Assembly: GCF_020991365.1 (NCBI RefSeq)
Contig: NZ_JAJLRA010000020.1
Location: forward strand, 1-64,000
From: Streptacidiphilus sp. ASG 303
Lineage (GTDB): Bacteria > Actinomycetota > Actinomycetes > Streptomycetales > Streptomycetaceae
Length of the DNA: 64,000 nt
Reading direction: 5' to 3'
Shown here piece after piece: positions 9,256-17,451 of this stretch. The position numbers and the translations under genes were made by a program. The notes beneath the pieces are model-generated. The model was not told the DNA's origin and made no database searches. It saw nothing but the letters and a program-made list of their open reading frames with translations. Numbering within the stretch: the first letter of the stretch is position 1; the number at the start of each line of letters is the position of its first letter.

Positions 9256-9328
9256 GCCCCCGTTGTGTAGCGGCCTAGCACGCCGCCCTCTCAAGGCGGT
9301 AGCGCCGGTTCGAATCCGGTCGGGGGTA
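9256..9328 (+). tRNA. tRNA-Glu (CTC anticodon), copy 3, variant stem
   Basis: 73 bases. It is like the other two copies except that the anticodon stem is CCGCC/GGCGG instead of CTGCC/GGCAG. One U-A pair has become C-G by two compensating changes, so the gene is under selection and functional. It is followed after 4 bases by the second tRNA-Gln. Confidence 0.96.
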
Positions 9329-9332
9329 CTGA

Positions 9333-9404
9333 TGGGGTATGGGGTAATTGGCAGCCCGACGGATTCTGGCTCCGTTAGTCTAGGTTCGAGTCCTGGTACC
9401 CCAG
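9333..9404 (+). tRNA. tRNA-Gln (CTG anticodon), copy 2
   Basis: 72 bases, identical to the first tRNA-Gln copy. Its 3' end is again part of an inverted repeat, CCAGCGA (9401-9407) with TCGCTGG (9413-9419). It is the last tRNA of the array and is followed by a strong terminator. Confidence 0.96.
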
Positions 9405-9429
9405 CGAGAGAATCGCTGGACATGCGTGT

Positions 9430-9462
9430 GGCCCCCGGCAGCAGCCGGGGGCCTTCGCTTTT
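9430..9462 (+). terminator. Intrinsic terminator of the tRNA array
   Basis: A perfect 10-base-pair stem, GGCCCCCGGC (9430-9439) with GCCGGGGGCC (9444-9453), a 4-base loop, then the T-rich tail TTCGCTTTT. It also separates the array from the convergent ndgR gene. Confidence 0.85.
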
Positions 9463-9597
9463 CCCGGACCGTTTCCCGTGCCGCGCCCTCCCGGGCCGGG
9501 GCCGGGGCCCGGGTCGGGGCGTCCAGGGGCGCGGGTCCGCGGACGCGGCGCGGCCCCGGGCCCGCCGGGGGCGGACCCGGGGCCGTGGCCTGCGGCG

Positions 9598-10311
9598 TCA
9601 GCCGCGGCGCAGCGCGTCGGTGAGGCGGCCGGCGGCCTCGATGATGGCCTGGGCGTGCAGCCGGCCGGGGTGGCGGGTCAGCCGCTCGATCGGGCCGGAG
9701 ACGGAGACGGCGGCCACGACCCGGTTGGACGGGCCGCGCACCGGCGCGGAGACCGACGCCACGCCCGGCTCGCGCTCGCCGATGGACTGGGCCCAGCCGC
9801 GCCGCCGGACCCCGGAGAGCGCCGTGGCGGTGAAGCGGGCGCCCTGCAGGCCGCGGTGCAGCCGCTCGGGCTCCTCCCAGGCGAGGAGCACCTGGGCGGC
9901 GGAGCCAGCCTTCATCGGCAGGGTGCTGCCCACCGGGACGGTGTCCCGCAGTCCGGAGAGCCGCTCGGCGGCGGCCACGCAGATGCGCATGTCGCCCTGG
10001 CGCCGGTAGAGCTGGGCGCTCTCGCCGGTCACGTCGCGCAGGTGGGTGAGGACCGGCCCGGCCGTGGCGAGCAGGCGGTCCTCGCCGGCCGCGGCGGCCA
10101 GTTCGGCGAGCCGCGGGCCGAGGATGAAACGTCCCTGCATGTCGCGGGTGACCAGGCGGTGGTGCTCGAGCGCGACCGCCAGGCGGTGCGCGGTGGGTCG
10201 TGCGAGTCCGGTGGCGGCGACGAGTCCGGCCAGGGTGGCGGGGCCCGACTCCAGAGCGCTCAGCACCAGAGCCGCCTTGTCGAGAACGCCGACGCCGCTA
10301 GAGTTGTCCAT
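9598..10311 (-). CDS. ndgR: IclR-family regulator NdgR/AreB
   Basis: A 237-residue IclR-type regulator. The N-terminal winged helix-turn-helix (residues 5-65, with [20 protein letters not shown] as recognition region) precedes the IclR effector domain. Divergent position next to leuCD identifies it as NdgR (AreB in S. clavuligerus), which controls leucine synthesis and amino-acid-dependent growth and antibiotic production in Streptomyces. A 27-base imperfect palindrome begins 10 bases upstream of the start codon, suggesting autoregulation and control of leuCD. The assignment rests on family plus context and is strong. Confidence 0.94.
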   Translation of the reverse strand: MDNSSGVGVLDKAALVLSALESGPATLAGLVAATGLARPTAHRLAVALEHHRLVTRDMQGRFILGPRLAELAAAAGEDRLLATAGPVLTHLRDVTGESAQLYRRQGDMRICVAAAERLSGLRDTVPVGSTLPMKAGSAAQVLLAWEEPERLHRGLQGARFTATALSGVRRRGWAQSIGEREPGVASVSAPVRGPSNRVVAAVSVSGPIERLTRHPGRLHAQAIIEAAGRLTDALRRG

Positions 10312-10320
10312 GCGCTGATA

Positions 10321-10347
10321 TTGCAGTCTCAGATCGCGAGACGCAAG
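10321..10347. promoter_or_regulatory. Palindromic operator candidate for NdgR
   Basis: TTGCAGTCTC (10321-10330) faces GAGACGCAAG (10338-10347), an inverted repeat of TTGC(A)GTCTC with one extra base in the left arm. It lies 10 bases upstream of the ndgR ATG, in the divergent ndgR-leuC region. IclR proteins bind such palindromes near their own start, so NdgR is the natural candidate ligand. Confidence 0.65.
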
Positions 10348-10556
10348 TTCAATCTTCCGGGATCTCCGTCACTCTGGGAGGAGCAGCCCCGGAGGCGCCC
10401 GCCACCCGGGCCGCCCCGAGCGCCGGGCGGCCCCGCGGACCGGGGCGGTCCCCGGACGGGCGCTGCCCCGCACGGGCGCCGCTCCCCGGACGCGTACCGC
10501 GGAGGCGGCTCCACCACACGAACAGGCCGGCAGAGCGGCCGGTCGGAGGGAAAGCG

Positions 10557-11978
10557 ATGGGACGGACACTCGCGGAGAAGGTCTGGGACGACCACGTCGT
10601 CCGGCGCGCCGAGGGCGAGCCCGACCTCCTCTACATCGACCTGCACCTGCTCCACGAGGTAACCAGCCCCCAGGCGTTCGACGGCCTCCGGCTGGCGGGG
10701 CGGAAGGTCCGGCGGACCGACCTCACCATCGCCACCGAGGACCACAACACGCCCACCCTCGACATCGACAAGCCCATCGCGGACCCGGTCTCCCGCACCC
10801 AGCTGGAGACGCTGCGCCGCAACGCCGAGGAGTTCGGCGTCCGCATCCACTCGCTCGGCGACGTCGAGCAGGGCGTCGTCCACGTGGTGGGTCCGCAGCT
10901 GGGCCTGACCCAGCCGGGCATGACGGTGGTCTGCGGCGACAGCCACACCTCCACCCACGGCGCCTTCGGCGCGCTGGCGTTCGGCATCGGCACCAGCCAG
11001 GTCGAGCACGTGCTGGCCACCCAGACGCTGCCGCTGGCGCCCTTCCGCACCATGGCCGTCACCGTCGAGGGCGAGCTGCCCGAGGGCGTCACCGCCAAGG
11101 ACCTCATCCTGGCGGTCATCGCCCGCATCGGCACCGGCGGCGGCCAGGGCTACGTCATCGAGTACCGCGGCTCGGCGGTCCGCTCGCTCTCCATGGAGGC
11201 GCGGATGACCGTCTGCAACATGTCGATCGAGGCGGGCGCCCGCGCCGGCATGATCGCGCCCGACGACACCACCTTCGCGTACCTGCAGGGCCGCCCGCAC
11301 GCCCCGCAGGGCGAGGACTGGGACGCCGCCGTCGCGTACTGGCGCACCCTCGCCACCGACGACGACGCCGTCTTCGACCACGAGGTCTACATCGACGCGG
11401 CCGAGCTGACGCCGTTCGTCACCTGGGGCACCAACCCCGGCCAGGGCGCCCCGCTGGGCGCGAGCGTCCCGGACCCGGCCTCCTTCGCCGACCCGTCCGA
11501 GCGCACCGCCGCCGAGAACGCCCTCGCGTACATGGGCCTCACCCCCGGCACCCCGCTGCGCGAGGTCCCCGTGGACGCGGTCTTCGTCGGCTCCTGCACC
11601 AACGGCCGCATCGAGGACCTGCGCGCCGCCGCGGACATCCTGCGCGGCCGCCGGATCGCCGACGGCCTGCGCATGCTCGTCGTCCCCGGCTCGGTGCGCG
11701 TCGCCCTGCAGGCGGTGGAGGAGGGCCTGGACAAGGTCTTCACCGCCGCCGGCGCCGAGTGGCGGCACGCCGGCTGCTCGATGTGCCTGGGCATGAACCC
11801 CGACCAGCTGGCGCCGGGGGAGCGCTGCGCCTCCACCTCCAACCGCAACTTCGAGGGCCGGCAGGGCAAGGGCGGCCGCACCCACCTGGTCTCCCCCCAG
11901 GTCGCCGCCGCCACCGCCGTCCTGGGCCGCCTCGCCGCGCCCGCGGACCTCACCGACCGCATCTCCGTGGAGGCCTGA
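10557..11978 (+). CDS. leuC: 3-isopropylmalate dehydratase, large subunit
   Basis: A 473-residue aconitase-family subunit which, with LeuD, isomerises 2- to 3-isopropylmalate in leucine synthesis. The three [4Fe-4S] ligand cysteines are visible in GSCTNGR and in [12 protein letters not shown]. The N-terminus [15 protein letters not shown] is canonical. The ATG follows GGAGGGAAAGCG, a good ribosome site. leuD starts 5 bases after its stop. The 245-base upstream region shared with ndgR holds the palindrome at 10321-10347 and several GC-rich hairpins. Confidence 0.98.
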   Translation: MGRTLAEKVWDDHVVRRAEGEPDLLYIDLHLLHEVTSPQAFDGLRLAGRKVRRTDLTIATEDHNTPTLDIDKPIADPVSRTQLETLRRNAEEFGVRIHSLGDVEQGVVHVVGPQLGLTQPGMTVVCGDSHTSTHGAFGALAFGIGTSQVEHVLATQTLPLAPFRTMAVTVEGELPEGVTAKDLILAVIARIGTGGGQGYVIEYRGSAVRSLSMEARMTVCNMSIEAGARAGMIAPDDTTFAYLQGRPHAPQGEDWDAAVAYWRTLATDDDAVFDHEVYIDAAELTPFVTWGTNPGQGAPLGASVPDPASFADPSERTAAENALAYMGLTPGTPLREVPVDAVFVGSCTNGRIEDLRAAADILRGRRIADGLRMLVVPGSVRVALQAVEEGLDKVFTAAGAEWRHAGCSMCLGMNPDQLAPGERCASTSNRNFEGRQGKGGRTHLVSPQVAAATAVLGRLAAPADLTDRISVEA

Positions 11979-11983
11979 GACCG

Positions 11984-12580
11984 ATGGAGAAGTTCACCGC
12001 CCACACCGGCCGGGCCGTCCCGCTGCGCCGCAGCAACGTCGACACCGACCAGATCATCCCGGCGCACTGGCTGAAGAAGGTCACCCGCACCGGCTTCGAG
12101 GACGGCCTCTTCGAGGCCTGGCGCAAGGACCCGGAGTTCGTCCTCAACCGCCCCGAGCGGCAGGGCGCGAGCGTCCTGGTGGCCGGTCCCGAGTTCGGCA
12201 CCGGCTCCTCCCGCGAGCACGCCGTCTGGGCGCTGCAGAACTACGGCTTCAGGGCCGTGGTCTCGTCCCGGTTCGCCGACATCTTCCGCGGCAACTCGCT
12301 GAAGAACGGCCTGCTGACGGTGATCCTGCCGCAGGAGACCGTGGAGCGGCTGTGGGAGCTGACCGAGGCCGACCCGGCGGCCGAGGTCACCGTCGACCTG
12401 GAGGCGCGCGAGGTCCGTGCGGAGGGGATCACGGCCCCCTTCGAGCTGGACGAGAACGCGCGCTGGCGACTGCTCAACGGCCTGGACGACATCAGCCTCA
12501 CGCTGCGGCACGAGGACGGCATCACCGACTTCGAGGCCGGCCGCCCCTCCTTCAAGCCCCGCACCCTGCCGGTCGCCTGA
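11984..12580 (+). CDS. leuD: 3-isopropylmalate dehydratase, small subunit
   Basis: A 198-residue swivel-domain partner of Leu[21 protein letters not shown] and [17 protein letters not shown] are the substrate-recognition signature, and [14 protein letters not shown] is also conserved. The ATG at 11984 gives the standard MEKFTAHTG start and lies 5 bases after leuC; the reading frame has no better upstream start. A long perfect hairpin follows the stop. Confidence 0.98.
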   Translation: MEKFTAHTGRAVPLRRSNVDTDQIIPAHWLKKVTRTGFEDGLFEAWRKDPEFVLNRPERQGASVLVAGPEFGTGSSREHAVWALQNYGFRAVVSSRFADIFRGNSLKNGLLTVILPQETVERLWELTEADPAAEVTVDLEAREVRAEGITAPFELDENARWRLLNGLDDISLTLRHEDGITDFEAGRPSFKPRTLPVA

Positions 12581-12609
12581 CCGCGCCGGCGCCCGGTCCG
12601 GTGCGCACG

Positions 12610-12654
12610 CCCCACGGCCCGCCCTCCCGCATCCGCGGAGGGCGGGCCGTGGGG
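12610..12654 (+). terminator. 18-base-pair hairpin terminator after leuD
   Basis: The perfect inverted repeat 12610-12627 / 12637-12654 (18 pairs, 9-base loop) begins 29 bases after the leuD stop. There is no T tract, which is common for Streptomyces terminators. Confidence 0.75.
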
Positions 12655-12675
12655 CGTCGGGGGCACAATCGAGCC

Positions 12676-12963
12676 ATGGAACGGCGCCGTGAAACCCCGT
12701 ACGGCCGCGGCGGGGACGGCGGCCCCGGCGAGGACGACCCCCGCGAGACCGCCCTCTACGCCCTGGTGGCCGAGCGGTTGAGGGTCGCCCATGCCCGGGT
12801 GCGTGCGCTGAACGTGTCCGACGAGACCAGGGTCGTGCTGGTGCGGCGGCTGCTGGCCGTCACCGAGTCCGCGAAGCGCGATCTCCCCGCCGCGGCAAGG
12901 AGGTTGGGGCGCATCGTCGCCGACCTGGAGGCCGGGAGGACGCCTCCGCCGCCGGGCGGCTGA
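12676..12963 (+). CDS. Conserved small protein between leuD and hupS
   Basis: A 95-residue soluble protein. Residues 1-25 are Arg/Gly/Asp-rich. The rest is predicted helical: ALYALVAERLRVAHARVRAL, NVSDETRVVLVRRLLAVTES, then KRDLPAAARRLGRIVADLEAG, and a Pro/Gly tail. No known domain is recognised. A protein of this kind sits here in Streptomyces (position of SCO5555, from memory). The ATG at 12676 follows CACAAT by 6 bases with no ribosome site, so translation may be leaderless. The function is unknown. Confidence 0.8.
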   Translation: MERRRETPYGRGGDGGPGEDDPRETALYALVAERLRVAHARVRALNVSDETRVVLVRRLLAVTESAKRDLPAAARRLGRIVADLEAGRTPPPPGG

Positions 12964-13001
12964 GCGGCAAGTCCGTTGCGGCACCAGGGTGATTCGTCCG
13001 T

Positions 13002-13029
13002 TTGGTTATTGCAAGAACGTATATAGATA
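13002..13029 (+). promoter_or_regulatory. Candidate promoter of hupS
   Basis: TTGGTT (13002-13007), a 16-base spacer, then TAGATA (13024-13029). It lies inside an unusually A+T-rich 40-base patch (13000-13045), about 60 bases before hupS, and fits a vegetative promoter. Confidence 0.55.
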
Positions 13030-13088
13030 CTTAACGTGCGAATTGTGCTGGTGGATTCACCGGCGGGCCGGTCTCCGAAGGGGAAGAC

Positions 13089-13859
13089 GTGAACAAGGCA
13101 CAGCTTGTCGAAGCGGTGGCCGAGCAGCTCGGCGGCCGGAGGGCCGCCGCCGAGGCAGTGGATGCTGTGCTCGACACCGTCGTCCGCGCCGTCGTCGCCG
13201 GGGACCGGGTCTCGGTCACCGGCTTCGGCACGTTCGAGAAGGTGGACCGCTCCGCGCGGTTCGCCCGCAACCCGCAGACCGGGGAGAAGGTCCGGGTCAA
13301 GAAGACCTCCGTCCCCCGGTTCCGCCCCGGCCAGGGCTTCAAGGACCTGGTCAGCGGCAGCAAGAAGCTGCCCAAGGAGGGCCCGTCGGTGAAGAAGGCG
13401 CCCAAGGGCTCCCTCACGCCGGGCAAGACCGGCACCGCCGCCGCCGTGAAGCGCGCCGCCGCCAAGCGCACCGCCGGCGCCGCCGAGGCCGCGGCGAAGC
13501 CCGCGAAGAAGGCGGCGGCGAAGACCACCGCCGCGGCGAAGAGGACGGTGACCGCGGCGAAGAAGGCCGCCCCCGCGAAGAAGACCACGACCGCGGCGGC
13601 GAAGAAGACGGCCCCCGCGAAGACCGCGGCGCCCAGGACGACGGCCGCCAAGACGACCGCGGCGAAGACGACGGCCGCGAAGACGGCGACGGCGAAGACG
13701 ACGACGCCGAAGGCCGCCGCGAAGAAGACCGCGGCCAAGAAGTCCACCGGCAAGAAGGCGGCGGCGAAGAAGCCCGCCGGCAAGAAGACCGCGCCGGGCG
13801 CCCGCAAGACCGACTCCCGCCGGGCGGTCACCCGCACGGTCGTGGCGCCGGCCGGCTGA
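13089..13859 (+). CDS. hupS: HU-type nucleoid protein HupS with histone-H1-like tail
   Basis: A 256-residue, two-part DNA-binding protein. Residues 1-92 are a standard HU fold (MNKAQLVEAVAEQL start, GFGTFEKVDRSARFARNPQT as the DNA-clamping arm). Residues 95-256 are a Lys/Ala/Thr/Pro-rich tail of degenerate KTTAA and KKTAA units, resembling eukaryotic linker histone. HupS compacts spore chromosomes in Streptomyces and is developmentally induced. GTG follows GGGGAAGAC at good spacing. The tail is built from repeated codons and will vary in length between strains. Confidence 0.95.
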   Translation: MNKAQLVEAVAEQLGGRRAAAEAVDAVLDTVVRAVVAGDRVSVTGFGTFEKVDRSARFARNPQTGEKVRVKKTSVPRFRPGQGFKDLVSGSKKLPKEGPSVKKAPKGSLTPGKTGTAAAVKRAAAKRTAGAAEAAAKPAKKAAAKTTAAAKRTVTAAKKAAPAKKTTTAAAKKTAPAKTAAPRTTAAKTTAAKTTAAKTATAKTTTPKAAAKKTAAKKSTGKKAAAKKPAGKKTAPGARKTDSRRAVTRTVVAPAG

Positions 13860-14054
13860 GCCGCCGGCGCGTGCACGGGCCGCAGGCGCGGGACCCTGCG
13901 GCTCCGCCGCCCTCCGCGGCGTCCTGCCCCCGGGGCGCCGCGGGTCCGTGACGCCCGCCCCGCGCCGGCGTCACCGCCTGTCCGCGCGCTCTCCCGGCCG
14001 TCCCCGCGGGGTCGCCGCCGGGTCGCCGCCGGGCCGTCCGGCGGCCCGGCCGGA

Positions 14055-14273
14055 TCAGGCCCCCGGGTCCGGGAAGGTCTGCAGGGTGACGAAGACCACG
14101 CGCCGCTCCGCGCCCTCGCCCTCGGTGCGGATCCGCACCCGCTGGCCGGGCCGCAGCAGCCGCAGGCCCCCGGCGTCGAAGGCCGCCGCGTCGAACGGGA
14201 CCGGCGTCCCGTCGTCGAGCAGCACCGAGCCGGAGCGCGTGTCGGAGGAGAAGGTGAAAGCCGTGGCCTGCAT
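14055..14273 (-). CDS. Small conserved protein with a cold-shock-like (OB) fold
   Basis: A 72-residue protein, MQATAFTFSSDTRSGSVLLD at the start and GGLRLLRPGQRVRI in the middle. The pattern 'modify, read through, DDG, PFD, RPGQRVRI' resembles CspA-like beta-barrels, but aromatic RNP motifs are lacking, so RNA binding is only a guess. I chose the ATG at 14273 because upstream sequence becomes a GC-rich tandem repeat without conservation. It is monocistronic, facing hupS. Confidence 0.75.
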   Translation of the reverse strand: MQATAFTFSSDTRSGSVLLDDGTPVPFDAAAFDAGGLRLLRPGQRVRIRTEGEGAERRVVFVTLQTFPDPGA

Positions 14274-14289
14274 GGCATCAGCGTAGTCG

Positions 14290-14379
14290 CCGCCCCGGAC
14301 ACCCCTGCCGCCCCGGACACCCCCGCCGCGCCGGGCACCCCTGCCGCCCCGGACACCCCTGCCGCCCCGGGCACCCCCG
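14290..14379. repeat. Five tandem 18-base units
   Basis: Five 18-base units with consensus CCGCCCCGGACACCCCTG, at 14290, 14308, 14326, 14344 and 14362, differing by one to three bases. They lie between cofC/fbiD and the 72-residue protein gene, immediately upstream of the latter's start. They look like a minisatellite rather than binding sites. Confidence 0.85.
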
Positions 14380-14431
14380 CCGTCGCCGTGCCCGGCCCCG
14401 CCCCGCCCACCGCGCCACCCCGCGCGCCGCG

Positions 14432-15136
14432 CTACCCCGCGCGCCCGCCCCGCGCGGCCAGCACCCCCGCCACCTCCGCCGTGCGCGGGCCCACGCCCAG
14501 GACCAGCGCCTCCGCCAGGTCCGCGCCGGTGTCCACGTCGCGCCGCACCGAGTCCACGTCCGACGGCAGCAGCTCCCGCGCGCCGGACGCCCGGTGCCGC
14601 TCCCGCGAGGCGCCCCCGAAGGCCGGCGCGAGCTCCACCCCGGGAGCGGCCGCCAGCAGTGTCGTGCCGACGCCCGGGGTGTCCGGCAGGAACGCCCGCC
14701 CCCCGCACGGCACCCGGCACAGCACCCGCGCCAGCTCGCCCGGCCGCAGCGCGGGCAGGTCGGCCGACAGGGCCGCCACCGGACCGTCCGGCGCCTGCAG
14801 CCGGGCCCGCCGCGCTCCGTGCGCCAGGGCCGCGTTGAGCCCGAGCGCCGGTTCGTCCGGCACCACCAGCGCCCCCGCCGCCGCCAGTTCCGCCGCGGCC
14901 AGCGGGTCGTCGGTCACCACCAGGACCCGCGCCACCGCCGGGCAGGCGAGCGCCGCCGCGGCCGTGTCCAGCGCGAAGGCCAGCGCGAGGTCGGCCCGCA
15001 GCGCCCCGGCGCTGGCGCCGAGCCGGCTCTTGGCGACGGCCAGCGGCTTCAGCGGCAGCACCAGGGACCAACCGGCGGGGGGAACGCAGCCGGGCTCGGG
15101 GGAGGGGCGTACGGTGTCCTGGTTCATCGGCGCCAT
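14432..15136 (-). CDS. cofC: PEP/2-phospho-L-lactate guanylyltransferase (CofC/FbiD)
   Basis: A protein of about 234 residues in coenzyme F420 synthesis. It activates phosphoenolpyruvate (FbiD, likely in actinobacteria) or 2-phospholactate (CofC) with GTP for transfer to Fo. WSLVLPLKPLAVAKSRLG is the nucleotide-binding N-terminus, VLVVTDDP and ALSADLPALRPGELARVL carry the metal and substrate residues, and SDVDSVRRDVDTGADL is the conserved C-terminus. The start is ATG 15136 or ATG 15127; neither has a strong ribosome site. It is divergent from plsC. Confidence 0.9.
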   Translation of the reverse strand: MAPMNQDTVRPSPEPGCVPPAGWSLVLPLKPLAVAKSRLGASAGALRADLALAFALDTAAAALACPAVARVLVVTDDPLAAAELAAAGALVVPDEPALGLNAALAHGARRARLQAPDGPVAALSADLPALRPGELARVLCRVPCGGRAFLPDTPGVGTTLLAAAPGVELAPAFGGASRERHRASGARELLPSDVDSVRRDVDTGADLAEALVLGVGPRTAEVAGVLAARGGRAG

Positions 15137-15375
15137 TCTGGTACCGCCACGGGCCCGCCCGCTCCGCCGGAGGAGCCGCCGGACGTGCGTTTCGTCACGT
15201 GCGAGCGGTCGCGGACTGCTGTTCCTCGACAGCGGCGGGGAGGCGGGACACACTTGTCCGGCCGCCACCACGGGGCCGGTGGAGGTTTCCTCCCGGTCCC
15301 CGGCCGGGCAGATCGGGGGAACGGCACAGCGAACAGCGGCCCGCAGGGGGCCGCGCAGGCAGAGGAGGACTCGGG

Positions 15376-16317
15376 GTGGCCCGCCGCTCTAAAGCCCGGT
15401 ACGGCTTCTGGTACCGCTCGACGGCTGCGCTCGTGAAGCCGGTGCTCTTCCTCCTCACGAAGCACGAGTGGCGGGGCTGGGAGAACCTTCCCGCCGAGGG
15501 CGGCTTCATCACCGCCGTCAACCACATCTCCTACTTCGACCCGCTGAGCTACGCCCACTTCCAGTACGACAGCGGCCGCCCGCCGCGCTTCCTGGCCAAG
15601 TCCGGGCTCTTCGCCATCCCCTTCGTCGGCATGATGCTGCGCAACACCGGCCAGATCCCGGTCTTCCGCGAGTCCGCGGACGCGGCGCACGCCTTCCGGG
15701 CCGCGGTGGACGCCGTCGAGCGCGGCGAGTGCGTGGCCGTCTACCCCGAGGGCACCCTCACCCGCGACCCCGGCATGTGGCCGATGACCGGCAAGAGCGG
15801 CGCCGCCCGCATCGCGCTGATGACCGGCGCCCCCGTGATCCCGGTGGCCCAGTGGGGCGCGCAGGAGATCGTCCCGCCGTACGCCAAGGGCGGCCGCGGC
15901 GCCCGCCGGTTCCGGCCGTTCCCCCGGCACCGCATGACGGTGGTGGCCGGTCCGCCGGTGGACCTCTCGCGGTACGCGGGCGAGGACCTCACGGCGGAGG
16001 TGCTGCGGGACGCCACCGAGGACATCATGGCGGCGGTCACCGCCCTGCTGGAGGAGATCCGGGGGGAGAAGGCGCCCGCCGAGCGGTTCGACATGAGGCG
16101 CAGCGCGCGGCAGCGCCGGGCCGAGCGGGCGGCCCAGGGCGGCCGCGCCGCGGCGCCCCAGGCCGACGCCGCCGCCGACGAGGGCGCCGCTCCGGAGGGC
16201 CCCGCTTCCGAGGGCCCCGCTTCCGAGGGCACCGCCCCCGAGGGCACCGCCCCCGAGAGCACCGCCCCCGAGAGCACCGCCCCCGAGAGCACCGCCCCCG
16301 AGGGGGCCGCCAAGTGA
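15376..16317 (+). CDS. 1-acyl-glycerol-3-phosphate acyltransferase (PlsC family)
   Basis: A 313-residue membrane-associated acyltransferase of phospholipid synthesis. The catalytic motif NHISYFDP (HX4D) is near residues 50-57, and the substrate motif [10 protein letters not shown] near residues 120-130. The GTG at 15376 follows AGGAGG at 9 bases. Residues after about 235 form a basic then Ala/Pro/Glu-rich tail ending in repeats of TAPES and SEGPA; the DNA there is a 15-base tandem repeat (about 16195-16310). It overlaps gpsA by 4 bases, a functional pairing because GpsA makes the glycerol-3-phosphate backbone. Confidence 0.93.
   Translation: MARRSKARYGFWYRSTAALVKPVLFLLTKHEWRGWENLPAEGGFITAVNHISYFDPLSYAHFQYDSGRPPRFLAKSGLFAIPFVGMMLRNTGQIPVFRESADAAHAFRAAVDAVERGECVAVYPEGTLTRDPGMWPMTGKSGAARIALMTGAPVIPVAQWGAQEIVPPYAKGGRGARRFRPFPRHRMTVVAGPPVDLSRYAGEDLTAEVLRDATEDIMAAVTALLEEIRGEKAPAERFDMRRSARQRRAERAAQGGRAAAPQADAAADEGAAPEGPASEGPASEGTAPEGTAPESTAPESTAPESTAPEGAAK
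16195..16310 (+). repeat. 15-base coding tandem repeat in the plsC tail
   Basis: Repeats of a 15-base unit (consensus ACCGCCCCCGAGAGC) encode [10 protein letters not shown] and SEGPA pentads at the C-terminus of the acyltransferase. Three consecutive units are identical, so length variation by slippage is likely. Confidence 0.8.
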
Positions 16318-17315
16318 TCCGCTGCGCCGTCTACGGCAACGGCTCCTGGGGCACCGCCTTCGCCATGGTGCTCGCCGACGCCGGCTGCGAGGTGTCCCTG
16401 TGGGGCCGCCGCCCGGAGCTGGCCGAGGCCGTCAACCGCGACCGGGTCAACCCCGACTACATGCCCGGGATCGAACTGCCGCCGGGGATCACCGCCACCG
16501 CCGACCCGGCGGAGGCCGCCGCCGGCGCCGCCTTCACGGTGCTGGCCGTGCCCTCGCAGACGCTGCGCGGCAACCTCGCGGCCTGGGCGCCGCTGCTGGA
16601 GCCCGACACCGTGCTGGTGAGCCTGATGAAGGGCGTGGAGCTCGGCACCGCCAAGCGGATGAGCGAGGTCGTCGCCGAGGTCACGGGCGCCGGACCGGAG
16701 CGCATCGCGGTGGTGAGCGGTCCCAACCTCGCCCGCGAGATCGCCGGCCGGCAGCCCGCCGCCAGCGTGGTCGCCTGCGCCGACGAGGAGGTGGCCCGGC
16801 GCCTCCAGGCTGCCTGCCACACCGGCTACTTCCGCCCCTACACCAACACCGACGTCGTCGGCTGCGAGCTGGGCGGCGCGGTCAAGAACGTCATCGCCCT
16901 CGCCGTCGGCATGGCCGACGGCATGGGCCTGGGCGACAACGCCAAGGGCTCGCTCATCACCCGCGGCCTCGCCGAGACCACCCGCCTCGGCCTGGCCATG
17001 GGCGCGGACCCCTACACCTTCGCCGGACTCGCCGGCATGGGCGACCTGGTCGCCACCTGCTCCTCGCCGCTCTCCCGCAACAACACCTTCGGCACCAACC
17101 TGGGCCGCGGCATGACGCTGGAGGAGGCCGTGGCCGCCACCCGCCAGACGGCCGAGGGGGTCAAGTCCTGCGAGTCGGTCCTCGACCTGGCGCGCCGCGC
17201 CGGCGTCGAGATGCCGATCACCGAGGCGGTGGTGGACGTCGTGCACAACGGCAAGCCCACCCGTCTGGTGCTCAAGGAGCTGATGGCGCGCTCGGCCAAG
17301 CCGGAGCGCCACTGA
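16314..17315 (+). CDS. gpsA: Glycerol-3-phosphate dehydrogenase [NAD(P)+]
   Basis: A 333-residue soluble enzyme reducing dihydroxyacetone phosphate to sn-glycerol-3-phosphate for phospholipids. The Rossmann motif [11 protein letters not shown] is at residues 7-17. [10 protein letters not shown], the catalytic-Lys region [20 protein letters not shown], and [19 protein letters not shown] are canonical. The GTG overlaps the plsC stop (GTGA). ddlA follows after 136 bases in the same direction. Confidence 0.98.
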   Translation: MIRCAVYGNGSWGTAFAMVLADAGCEVSLWGRRPELAEAVNRDRVNPDYMPGIELPPGITATADPAEAAAGAAFTVLAVPSQTLRGNLAAWAPLLEPDTVLVSLMKGVELGTAKRMSEVVAEVTGAGPERIAVVSGPNLAREIAGRQPAASVVACADEEVARRLQAACHTGYFRPYTNTDVVGCELGGAVKNVIALAVGMADGMGLGDNAKGSLITRGLAETTRLGLAMGADPYTFAGLAGMGDLVATCSSPLSRNNTFGTNLGRGMTLEEAVAATRQTAEGVKSCESVLDLARRAGVEMPITEAVVDVVHNGKPTRLVLKELMARSAKPERH

Positions 17316-17451
17316 CGCGGCCCGGTGCCGCCGCACCCGCCGCCGTCCGCAGCCGTCCGCCGGGCGCGCCCCGCCCGGACGGCGGCCGCGGCGCGTCCGG
17401 CCGTACGCCCGCACGACAGCCGCAGGGGCGCACGGTAGTGTCGGCCCCGAT

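Noticed and set aside
8884-9404. Integrated element at the tRNA cluster
   Set aside because: tRNA genes are common attachment sites, but no integrase, excisionase or partial tRNA repeat was seen nearby, and the flanking genes are core genes in the usual order.
14290-14379. CRISPR-like array
   Set aside because: Units are contiguous 18-base tandem copies with no unique spacers, and no cas genes are present.
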